From the NCBI GenBank assembly GCA_910585715.1, contig CAJUEX010000083.1, positions 1 to 8,527 on the forward strand: a stretch of DNA of 8,527 bases, given 5' to 3'. Below, in pieces: positions 1 through 5,653 of this stretch (its first letter is position 1; each line of letters opens with the position of its first letter). The notes under the pieces are model-generated. The model saw only the letters and a list, made by a program, of their open reading frames with translations. It did no database searches and was not told the DNA's origin. This DNA is from an uncultured Lachnospiraceae bacterium (GTDB lineage: Bacteria; Bacillota; Clostridia; Lachnospirales; Lachnospiraceae). Position numbers and translations under genes: made by a program.

Positions 1-51
1 TTTTTCATGACGTTTTGTGCCTTGAGCAGCGCGAAAGGAATGGATATAAAA

Positions 52-777
52 ATGGGAGAAAGCACTACAATTACGATAAACAATGAAATTGATTTCTGGG
101 GTATTTTAAGTGATATCTACGCAAATTCATATGAAAGCTATCAGAAATTTAACGATGAACCTGTTATTAAAGTGGAAGAAAAAAAGAAATGGCTGGTAGC
201 GGGATTGACAGCAGTTGTTGCAGTAGCTGTAGTGGGAGCCATTGCAGCAGCCGCATTCTTTACGGCGGGAGCAGCTTTGGCGGTTGCGGTAGTGGCATGT
301 GCGGCAGTTGCCGGAGTGGTGGCAGGGGGAGTAAATGCTGTCACACAATATATTACAAAAGGAGAGGTTGATTGGTCCGAGGTAGTAATTGCAACCTCTT
401 GCGGAGCCGTCAGTGGAGCAGTTGCAGCCACACCTTTAGGGGTTGGAGGGCAAATGGCAGTAAATGGGGTACTTGGTGGTGTGCAGTCTGCTTTAACAGG
501 TGGAGGAAAAGAAGACATTATGGAAGGGATTGCGATAGGTATTATTTGTGGCAGGATGGGTGGGGCAGGTTTTGTAAATGGTTGGCCTAAGTCAGGATAT
601 GTAAACCGGGAGTTAGTATGGTCATTATTTCATCCGTTTAAAACACTGACAAGAGAAGGATTAAGAGCAATAAAAAAAGGTGTAGTGAGATCAAGTGTTT
701 TTAACGCTGCATATGGTTACTTAAGAAAAATTATTTCTGACGGATTAGAGGATTTATATGAAGAAATTGTAGAATAA
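52..777 (+). CDS. Toxin-like protein with Ala/Gly-rich hydrophobic core, copy A1
   Basis: I do not recognise this 241-residue protein by name. Residues 1-46 are polar. Residues 47-102 carry no charged residue and are Ala/Val/Gly rich, long enough for two membrane helices. After a short charged patch (KGEVDWSE, 103-110) comes a second uncharged stretch, 111-152, rich in glycine and alanine. Residues 153-241 form a charged, mixed C-terminal part containing NGWPKSGY and HPFKTLTREG. The Gly/Ala blocks around a 'GEVDW' patch resemble the linker seen ahead of C-terminal toxin modules in LXG- and Rhs-type polymorphic toxins; that is family knowledge recalled, not a search result. ATG 52 is chosen because it matches the start of copy A2, with AAAGGA at 34-39 as a distant ribosome site. 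ATGs at 7 and 40 are in frame, and the frame is open to base 1, so this may be the tail of a longer protein. It is followed by B1, a putative immunity gene. Toxin function is inference. Confidence 0.75.
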   Translation: MGESTTITINNEIDFWGILSDIYANSYESYQKFNDEPVIKVEEKKKWLVAGLTAVVAVAVVGAIAAAAFFTAGAALAVAVVACAAVAGVVAGGVNAVTQYITKGEVDWSEVVIATSCGAVSGAVAATPLGVGGQMAVNGVLGGVQSALTGGGKEDIMEGIAIGIICGRMGGAGFVNGWPKSGYVNRELVWSLFHPFKTLTREGLRAIKKGVVRSSVFNAAYGYLRKIISDGLEDLYEEIVE

Positions 778-902
778 AATATTCTATTATCGTGATTTTT
801 CTTTATTTTCTATTAGTCAGCGATTGAGCATCAGATGCTTTGTGGAAATGATAGAATTGCTAGAAAATAATAAAATTCAAAGTGCTAATGTGGGAGGATT
901 TT
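778..902 (+). promoter_or_regulatory. Untranslated leader before first immunity-like gene
   Basis: This 125-base gap separates A1 from B1. Its second half (about 829-902) lines up by eye with the spacers at 2526-2601 and 3523-3598. The shared elements are a CTTTGT-like block, a GAAAATAATA block, and an AAGT..TAA stretch leading into the GGGAGG ribosome site. The first half (778-828) is T-rich and has no counterpart elsewhere in the window. The whole stretch has no convincing reading frame. The leader may carry a promoter or translational signal specific to the B family, but no clear -35/-10 pair survives in this copy. Confidence 0.4.
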
Positions 903-1316
903 ATGGAATTATTAGAGGGGATACTTATCGTGCTGGGAGAGTTGTATTATCCAATATTGGCAATGATATATGTATGCAGGATAAATGCAATGACATTCAA
1001 ATCATTCACTAAAACATTGACAATAAAAAACAGAAGGCTTGCAAGAATATTGATAGCAGAAAAAAATACGTGGGGAATATCTACAAGTCGGGACAAACGA
1101 AATAAAATGTCTATGCTAGGGCTTGTATCCTATATTTTATTTTTACCTCAAATATATATCTATATACATAATGTGTGGAGGTTTATCAAAACAGGAAGTA
1201 CCATGTGGGATGAACAGGAACAAACATATATAGGTATAATGAGTGCTTATTATCTGATTACATTAGCCATAAAAAAGATTGAATCCGGAAAATACCAAAA
1301 AGGAGAGATTTGGTAA
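903..1316 (+). CDS. Small three-helix membrane protein, putative immunity, copy B1
   Basis: This 137-residue basic membrane protein is the first of five paralogues. Predicted helices lie at about 7-25, 70-92 and 108-124. The loop 26-69 is strongly basic and contains CRINAMTFKSFT and the block STSRDKRNKMS, which is invariant in all five copies. The loop after helix 2 (about 94-107) is acidic. By the positive-inside rule this predicts N-terminus out, basic loop in, acidic loop out, C-terminus in. ATG 903 is preferred over ATG 882 because the paralogues begin at the equivalent residue and GGGAGG (892-897) sits just upstream. One residue is missing from helix 1 relative to B2-B4. Its place directly after A1 suggests an immunity protein for A1, by analogy with integral-membrane immunity proteins of pore-forming colicins. 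I recognise no named family. Other possibilities are an accessory or chaperone-like membrane partner of A1. Confidence 0.8.
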   Translation: MELLEGILIVLGELYYPILAMIYVCRINAMTFKSFTKTLTIKNRRLARILIAEKNTWGISTSRDKRNKMSMLGLVSYILFLPQIYIYIHNVWRFIKTGSTMWDEQEQTYIGIMSAYYLITLAIKKIESGKYQKGEIW

Positions 1317-1361
1317 TGATAGTTAATGTATTAGGAGGCTGATTATACGAGGAATAAGGAC

Positions 1362-2087
1362 ATGGGAGAAAGCACTACAATTACAATAAATAACGAAATT
1401 GATTTTCTGGGCATTTTAAGTGATATCTATGCAAATTCATATGAAAGCTATCAGAAATTTAACGATGAACCTGTTATTAAGGTGGAAGAAAAAAAGAAAT
1501 GGCTTGTGGCAGGCTTGACGGCAGTTGTTGCAGTAGCTGTAGTGGGAGCCATTGCAGCCGCCGCATTTTTTACGGCAGGAGCAGCTTTGGCGGTTGCGGT
1601 GGTGGCATGTGCGGCAGTTGCTGGAGTGGTGGCAGGGGGAGTAAATGCTGCGACACAATATCTTACAAAAGGAGAGGTTGATTGGTCCGAAGTGGTAATT
1701 GCAACCTCTTGTGGAGCCGTCAGCGGAGCAGTTGCAGCCACACCTTTAGGAGTAGGAGGACAAATGGCAGTAAATGGGGTACTTGGCGGTGTGCAGTCTG
1801 CTTTAACAGGTGGAGGGAAGGGAGATATTCTGGAAGGGATTGCAACAGGTATTTTGTGTGGCTGGTTTGGAGAAATTGGGTTTGTAAATGGATGGCCTAA
1901 GTCTGGCTATATAAACCGCGAGTTGGCATGGTCGTTATTTCATCCGTTTAAAACACTGACACGAGAAGGGCTAAGAGCAATAGAAAAGGGTGTGATAAGA
2001 TCAAGTTCCTTTAACACTGCATACGGTTTCTTAAGAAAAATTATTTCTGACGGATTAGAGGATTTATATGAAGAAATTGTAGAATAA
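1362..2087 (+). CDS. Toxin-like protein with Ala/Gly-rich hydrophobic core, copy A2
   Basis: This is the second copy of the A family, exactly the same length as A1 (241 residues) and without gaps. By eye I count 18 amino-acid differences: only 3 in residues 1-153 (16, 97, 101) and 15 in 154-241. The cluster at 168-172 changes RMGGA to WFGEI. Layout is as in A1: polar head, two uncharged hydrophobic blocks (47-102 and 111-152) and a charged tail. There is no secretion signal of Sec type and no double-glycine leader that I can see. ATG 1362 has GAGGA at 1349-1353. Stop codons upstream rule out a longer protein, so this copy stands alone, unlike A1, whose frame is open upstream. The stop is followed after only 21 bases by B2, which suggests coupled expression. 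The similarity to A1 continues only about 9 bases past the start of the stop codon (TAAAATATT). The function is inferred as a second or orphan toxin cassette. Confidence 0.8.
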   Translation: MGESTTITINNEIDFLGILSDIYANSYESYQKFNDEPVIKVEEKKKWLVAGLTAVVAVAVVGAIAAAAFFTAGAALAVAVVACAAVAGVVAGGVNAATQYLTKGEVDWSEVVIATSCGAVSGAVAATPLGVGGQMAVNGVLGGVQSALTGGGKGDILEGIATGILCGWFGEIGFVNGWPKSGYINRELAWSLFHPFKTLTREGLRAIEKGVIRSSSFNTAYGFLRKIISDGLEDLYEEIVE

Positions 2088-2108
2088 AATATTAATGAGG
2101 AGGAATTT

Positions 2109-2525
2109 ATGGATTTTTTAGGTGGGTTATTTTTTGTGCTAATAGGAGAGCTGTTTTGGCCAACAATGATGATGATATATGTATGCAGGATAAATGCAAT
2201 GACGCTCAAGTCATTTACCAGGACATATACGATAAGAAATAGAAAATTAGCAAGATTATTAATAGCGGAAGAAAATGTATGGGGAGTATCCACTAGTCGA
2301 GACAAACGAAATAAAATGTCTATGATGGGAATTGTGTCTTATATTTTATTTTTACCTCAAATATATATCTATATTTATAACGTGTGGAGATTTATAACAA
2401 CAGGAGATATCATGTGGAGTGAACTGGAACAAAGATATGTTGGTATAATAACTGCTTATTATTTAATTACACTAAGTATAAAAAGAGTTGAATCTGTAAA
2501 ATACCGAAAAGGAGAAATTTGGTAA
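2109..2525 (+). CDS. Small three-helix membrane protein, putative immunity, copy B2
   Basis: This 138-residue member of the B family starts MDFLGG. GAGGAGGA (2097-2104) is 4 bases before ATG 2109, inside the 21-base gap after A2, so it is probably translated from the A2 message. Helices are predicted at about 5-26, 71-93 and 110-125, with the basic cytoplasmic loop 27-70 (CRINAMTLKSFT, STSRDKRNKMS). It is closest to B4: I count 19 differences in 138, of which 5 lie in residues 1-97 and 14 in 98-138. The tail KGEIW is the same in every copy. By position it is the direct partner of A2. Unlike B1, B3, B4 and B5 it lacks the long AT-rich leader, which suggests that the A2/B2 junction was formed by recombination. 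Immunity is inferred from context. Confidence 0.8.
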   Translation: MDFLGGLFFVLIGELFWPTMMMIYVCRINAMTLKSFTRTYTIRNRKLARLLIAEENVWGVSTSRDKRNKMSMMGIVSYILFLPQIYIYIYNVWRFITTGDIMWSELEQRYVGIITAYYLITLSIKRVESVKYRKGEIW

Positions 2526-2601
2526 GTAGGATTGCATTAGTAGAAGTTTTGTATAAACGTTGAAAATAATACAATTTTAAGTATTAAGGCGGGAGAAATC
2601 T
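2526..2601 (+). repeat. Repeated 76-base leader upstream of B3 (copy 1 of 2)
   Basis: This spacer between B2 and B3 is the same length as the one between B4 and B5 (3523-3598). I count 68 of 76 identical positions, including 31 consecutive identical bases (2559-2589). It holds a TTGTAT (2549-2554) and TACAAT (2570-2575) pair 15 bases apart, which is a possible but sub-optimal sigma-A promoter, and a small dyad AATAC/GTATT. It ends in a GGCGGGAG ribosome site before a GTG start. Conservation of the spacer shows that the duplicated unit was a gene pair with its spacer, not single genes. Confidence 0.65.
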
Positions 2602-3018
2602 GTGAAATTATTAGAGGGGATATTTGTTGTACTGTTAGGGGAACTGTTTTGTCCAACAATGATGATGGTATATGTATGCAGAATAAATGCAATGACTTTT
2701 AAATCCTTTACCAAAACATATACGATAAGAAATAGAAAATTAGTAGAAATATTGATAGCAGAAGAAAATCTGTGGGGAGTATCCACAAGCCGGGACAAAC
2801 GAAATAAAATGTCTATGCTTGGGATTGTCTCCTATATTTTATTTTTACCTCAAATCTATTTTTATATATATAATATATGGATATTTATAGTAACAGGAAA
2901 CCCAAGGTGGTGTGAACTGGAGCAAGCATATATTACTATAATGTTTTTTTATTATACTATTACATTATTTATAAAAAAGGTTGAATCCGGACGATATCAA
3001 AAAGGAGAGATTTGGTAA
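2602..3018 (+). CDS. Small three-helix membrane protein, putative immunity, copy B3
   Basis: This 138-residue B-family protein begins MKLLEG. The start is GTG 2602, supported by AAGGCGGGAG (2586-2595) and by alignment with the other copies. Helices, basic central loop and KGEIW tail are as in the paralogues. The region after helix 2 is its own variant: WIFIVTGNPRWCELEQAY, followed by a Phe/Tyr-rich third helix (IMFFYYTIT). It is closer to B5 than to B2 or B4 in this part, since both share YFYIYN, WIFI and WCELE. Over a 50-base stretch in the middle of the gene, however, it is identical to B4. No A-family gene lies next to it, so if it is an immunity gene it would guard against a toxin variant not encoded in this window, or act redundantly. 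Confidence 0.78.
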   Translation: MKLLEGIFVVLLGELFCPTMMMVYVCRINAMTFKSFTKTYTIRNRKLVEILIAEENLWGVSTSRDKRNKMSMLGIVSYILFLPQIYFYIYNIWIFIVTGNPRWCELEQAYITIMFFYYTITLFIKKVESGRYQKGEIW

Positions 3019-3105
3019 AAAGGGGCTGTGCTAATATAAAGTTTGTAAAGATGATGTAAGAGCTTGAAAATAAAAAATTATAAAATAATGATGCAGGAGG
3101 AATTA
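3019..3105 (+). promoter_or_regulatory. Spacer between B3 and B4 with weak leader similarity
   Basis: This 87-base spacer is partly related to the other B-family leaders: an AAGTTTGTAAAG block and a TTGAAAATAA block line up, and the remainder differs. An in-frame TTG at 3064 would extend B4 by 14 residues, but the AGGAGG at 3095-3100 lies 5 bases before ATG 3106 and the paralogues agree on the shorter form. No clear promoter or terminator is visible here. Confidence 0.35.
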
Positions 3106-3522
3106 ATGGAATTTTTAGGCGGGTTGTTTTTTGTGCTAATAGGAGAGCTGTTTTGTCCAACAATGATGATGATATATGTATGCAGAATAAATGCAATGAC
3201 ACTCAAATCTTTTACTAGAACATATACGATAAGAAATAGAAAATTAGCAGAAATACTAATAGCAGAAGAAAATCTGTGGGGAGTATCCACAAGCCGGGAC
3301 AAACGAAACAAGATGTCTATGATGGGAATTGTCTCCTATATTTTATTTTTACCTCAGATTTATATTTACATATATAATGTGTGGAGATTTATAACAGCAG
3401 GAGATATCGTATGGGATGAGTTGGAACAAGAATATCTTTGTGTAGTATCTGTCTTTTATTTAATTACATTTAGTATAAAAAAGGTTGAATCCGGAAAATA
3501 CCGAAAAGGGGAGATTTGGTAA
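3106..3522 (+). CDS. Small three-helix membrane protein, putative immunity, copy B4
   Basis: This is a 138-residue B-family protein, closest to B2 over most of its length (MEFLGGLFFVLIGELF at the N-terminus, IYIYNVWRFIT after helix 2). The stretch at residues about 49-68 instead matches B3 (EILIAEENLWGVSTSRDKRN), and the DNA there is identical to B3 for 50 bases (3259-3308 versus 2755-2804), which looks like gene conversion. The segment 98-122 differs from every other copy (AGDIVWDELEQEYLCVVSVF). The start is ATG 3106 with AGGAGG at 3095-3100. Topology is as for the family: helices at about 5-26, 71-93 and 110-125, with the basic loop predicted inside. Its immunity role is inferred only from the locus layout. 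Confidence 0.78.
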   Translation: MEFLGGLFFVLIGELFCPTMMMIYVCRINAMTLKSFTRTYTIRNRKLAEILIAEENLWGVSTSRDKRNKMSMMGIVSYILFLPQIYIYIYNVWRFITAGDIVWDELEQEYLCVVSVFYLITFSIKKVESGKYRKGEIW

Positions 3523-3598
3523 GCAGGATTACGTTAGCAGAAGCTTTGTATAAATGTTGAAAATAATACAATTTTAAGTATTAAGGAGGGAGGAATCT
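3523..3598 (+). repeat. Repeated 76-base leader upstream of B5 (copy 2 of 2)
   Basis: This is the counterpart of 2526-2601, with 8 differences by eye. It keeps the TTGTAT ... TACAAT pair at 15-base spacing and the AATAC/GTATT dyad. It ends in a strong AAGGAGGGAGGAA ribosome site (3583-3595) followed by a GTG start. The pair of spacers marks the edges of a tandem gene-pair duplication (B2-B3 and B4-B5). Confidence 0.65.
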
Positions 3599-4012
3599 GT
3601 GGAATTATTAAGGGAGACATTTGGGGTACTGTTAGGAAATTTAGTTTTTCCAGCAATGATGATATATGCATGTAGGATAAATGCAATGACGTTCAAATCT
3701 TTTACCAGGGCATATACAATAAAATATAACAAATTAACAAGTATATTGATAGCAAAGAAAACAACATGGGAAGTGTCTACTAGCAGAGATAAAAGAAATA
3801 AAATGTCTGTGTTAGGGATTGTCTCTTATATTTTAGTTCTGCCTCAAATTTATTTTTATATTTATAATTTCTGGATATTTATAACAACAGGACATACAAA
3901 GTGGTGTGAATTGGAAAAAGCATATAATGCTATAATGTGTTTTTACTATTTAATTACACTAACTATAAAAAATAGCGAATCTGGAAAATACCAAAAAGGG
4001 GAGATTTGGTAA
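3599..4012 (+). CDS. Small three-helix membrane protein, putative immunity, copy B5
   Basis: This 137-residue protein is the most diverged of the five B copies. The start is GTG 3599, immediately after AAGGAGGGAGGAA. One residue is absent from helix 1, where an ATG triplet run is one unit shorter (MM instead of MMM). The N-terminus (MELLRETFG) and the segment before the invariant block (IAKKTTWEVSTSRDKRNKMS) differ from the others, while CRINAMTFKSFT, LPQIYFYIYN and KGEIW are kept. The loop after helix 2 is basic/acidic mixed (TTGHTKWCELEKAYN). It ends the array: the next gene has its own promoter. It could be an older immunity variant kept against toxins of neighbours, or a copy drifting under weaker selection; the frame is intact. 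Confidence 0.78.
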   Translation: MELLRETFGVLLGNLVFPAMMIYACRINAMTFKSFTRAYTIKYNKLTSILIAKKTTWEVSTSRDKRNKMSVLGIVSYILVLPQIYFYIYNFWIFITTGHTKWCELEKAYNAIMCFYYLITLTIKNSESGKYQKGEIW

Positions 4013-4104
4013 TCATAATTTCTCCATCGGAATTTCATTAAACACAAAATCAACACCAGTACAAAGGAAAGTTCAAAAAGGGAATCTCAAAAAATTTTTT
4101 CCCC

Positions 4105-4133
4105 TTGAAACCTAATAAAGTTAGGTGTATAAT
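4105..4133 (+). promoter_or_regulatory. Sigma-A promoter for the OFA transporter gene
   Basis: TTGAAA (4105-4110) and TATAAT (4128-4133) are separated by exactly 17 bases, close to the vegetative sigma-A consensus. Transcription would start near 4140, giving a 5' untranslated region of about 80 bases before ATG 4223. That leader has a weak AGCCT/AGGCT inverted repeat with a wide loop and no riboswitch that I recognise. The stretch 4013-4104, before the promoter, is AT-rich. It has an A-tract/T-tract (AAAAAATTTTTT) but no convincing terminator for the upstream array. Confidence 0.75.
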
Positions 4134-4222
4134 ACACATGTTTAGCCTCTAAACCTTGAAAAACACTCAATCATACAGAAGGCTGAACAACCTAAAAATA
4201 AAACACGAAGGAAGTACAAATT

Positions 4223-5599
4223 ATGGGAGAAAATCAAAAAAAATCCGGGGGATGGCGCACCAATAAGTGGGTCCGCGCAGCAATTCCCGCACTGTTGCTG
4301 CATTGCAGCATTGGTACTGTTTACTGCTGGTCCATTTTCAGCCAGGAAATCGCAGACTACATAGGCTTTTCCAAGGGAGCTACGGAATGGGCATTCAGCT
4401 TTGCCATCTTTTTCCTTGGCATGTCAGCCGCTTTCCTTGGCAATATCGTAGAGAAGGATATCCACAAATCCTCTTTGATTGCCACCATATGCTTTGCAGC
4501 AGGCATGGCAGGCACAGGCTTTTTCATTTACTATGGAGGAATGCATAAAGGAAGCATCCTTGCCCTGATTGGAATTTATGTGTGCTATGGATTTATTATG
4601 GGCATTGGCCTTGGGACAGGCTATCTGTCACCGGTAAAGACATTGATGCTCTGGTTTGAGGACAGAAAAGGACTTGCCACCGGACTTGCCGTAGCAGGTT
4701 TTGGAGCTGCAAAAGCTATTGCAAGCCCTATTATGCAGGCTATGTTAGACGGTCTGGGAGATGGCGGCATTTATAAAATGTTCCTGATTCTGGCAGTAGT
4801 TTATTTTGTAATGATGTTCATCGGACACCTGTTATTAAAGAAGCCGGATGGTTGGCATGAGCCCCAGAAGAAAGAAAAAGGACAGAGCATGATGGCTGTT
4901 ATCAAGTCAAAGCCCATTGCCAACTATATCGGAATCTGGCTTATGTTCTATATTAATATTACCTGCGGCCTTGCTTTGATTTCACAGGAAAAGATGATTG
5001 TAAAATGTATCGGTCTTGCAGGTGCAGTAGGCATTATTTCCACCGTATCGGCAATCTTTAATGCGGGAGGCCGCCTTGGATTTTCCGCATGGGCAGATAC
5101 CATGAAAGACAGAAATACCATTTATAAGCTTATATTTATTCTTTCCATTGCGTTTACCGGCATCGTGCTCCTTACAAGCGGCATTAAAAACGGAGAAGGA
5201 AATACTCTGCTGGTTGCTCTTGTGCTTGGTCTGATTTTTGTTGTAAATGCAGGCTACGGCGGAGGATTTTCCAATGTGCCAACCCTGCTTTCCGACCACT
5301 ATGGAATGGGCAATATCAGCGCTATCCACGGCCTTACCTTATCCGCATGGGCATTTGCAGGCCTGACAGGGAACCAGATGGCTACATGGATTGTCAACAC
5401 CTTTGGAAAGCCGGTTGACATCGAGCACGCCCTTGCGGACGGAACAGTAGAAGTGCTTACGGTAAATCCAACCGGTTACCAATATGTATTATATGCAACG
5501 ATAGTATTGTATTTGATTGCATTAGTTATATGTTTCCTGATGGTAAAACCTACAGAAAAGGCTTTGGAAGCCAAAAAAGCAAAAAAGGCGAAAAAATAG
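4223..5599 (+). CDS. OFA-family major facilitator (oxalate/formate antiporter-like) transporter
   Basis: This is a 458-residue inner-membrane transporter of the major facilitator superfamily, with about 12 hydrophobic segments in two halves joined by a charged linker (about 206-225). Features I associate with the OFA family are GTVYCWSIF in helix 1 (31-39), GLGTGYLSPVKTLMLWFEDRKGLATGLAVAGFG between about 129 and 161, NAGGRLGFSAWAD (280-292) at the start of the second half, and GYGGGFSNVPTLLSDHYG (344-361). The length is normal for a complete MFS carrier. The C-terminus is a lysine/alanine tail (AKKAKKAKK) in the cytoplasm. ATG 4223 has GAAGGAAG at 4207-4214. The substrate cannot be read from sequence: oxalate, formate, pyruvate or another small carboxylate are all possible in this family. 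The lysine in helix 11 that OxlT needs seems to be absent near W376, judged by eye. It is a single gene with its own promoter; a hairpin and T-run lie 55-114 bases after the stop. Confidence 0.88.
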   Translation: MGENQKKSGGWRTNKWVRAAIPALLLHCSIGTVYCWSIFSQEIADYIGFSKGATEWAFSFAIFFLGMSAAFLGNIVEKDIHKSSLIATICFAAGMAGTGFFIYYGGMHKGSILALIGIYVCYGFIMGIGLGTGYLSPVKTLMLWFEDRKGLATGLAVAGFGAAKAIASPIMQAMLDGLGDGGIYKMFLILAVVYFVMMFIGHLLLKKPDGWHEPQKKEKGQSMMAVIKSKPIANYIGIWLMFYINITCGLALISQEKMIVKCIGLAGAVGIISTVSAIFNAGGRLGFSAWADTMKDRNTIYKLIFILSIAFTGIVLLTSGIKNGEGNTLLVALVLGLIFVVNAGYGGGFSNVPTLLSDHYGMGNISAIHGLTLSAWAFAGLTGNQMATWIVNTFGKPVDIEHALADGTVEVLTVNPTGYQYVLYATIVLYLIALVICFLMVKPTEKALEAKKAKKAKK

Positions 5600-5623
5600 A
5601 TTTGCCCTGTTTCCTTGAAAATA

Positions 5624-5652
5624 TTGACATTTCCAAAAGCAAAGTATAAAAT
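5624..5652 (+). promoter_or_regulatory. Sigma-A promoter for leuS
   Basis: TTGACA (5624-5629) and TAAAAT (5647-5652) are spaced by 17 bases, with a perfect -35. An overlapping TATAAA (5645-5650) would give a spacing of 15 and is less likely. Transcription would begin near 5659, leaving a leader of only about 70 bases before leuS. This start falls inside the left arm of the inverted repeat 5654-5705. Confidence 0.75.
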
Positions 5653-5653
5653 T

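Noticed and set aside
141..518. Long minus-strand open frames opposite A1 (and 1451-1741 opposite A2)
   Set aside because: They are low-complexity shadows (Ala/Thr/Pro rich) of the Ala/Gly/Val coding stretch, without ribosome sites; the + frame explains the sequence.
824..1012. Open frame of 62 codons overlapping the start of B1
   Set aside because: It overlaps B1 in another frame, has no ribosome site, and its coding part has no counterpart upstream of the other B genes.
1316..1342. Eight-codon micro-ORF starting at the B1 stop (TAATG), with AAAGGAGAG nearby
   Set aside because: The purine-rich AAAGGAGA/AAAGGGGA stretch is present in all B genes because it encodes the conserved KGEIW tail, and the other copies lack an ATG there. 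The reading frame is too short to support.
903..4012. CRISPR-like regular repetition across the array
   Set aside because: The repeats are whole protein-coding paralogues of about 415 bases with intact frames, not short direct repeats with unique spacers.
4072..4110. Terminator between B5 and the transporter promoter (AAAAAGGGAA ... TTTTTTCCCC)
   Set aside because: The stem is short and bulged, and no T-run follows it; the sequence continues straight into the -35 box.
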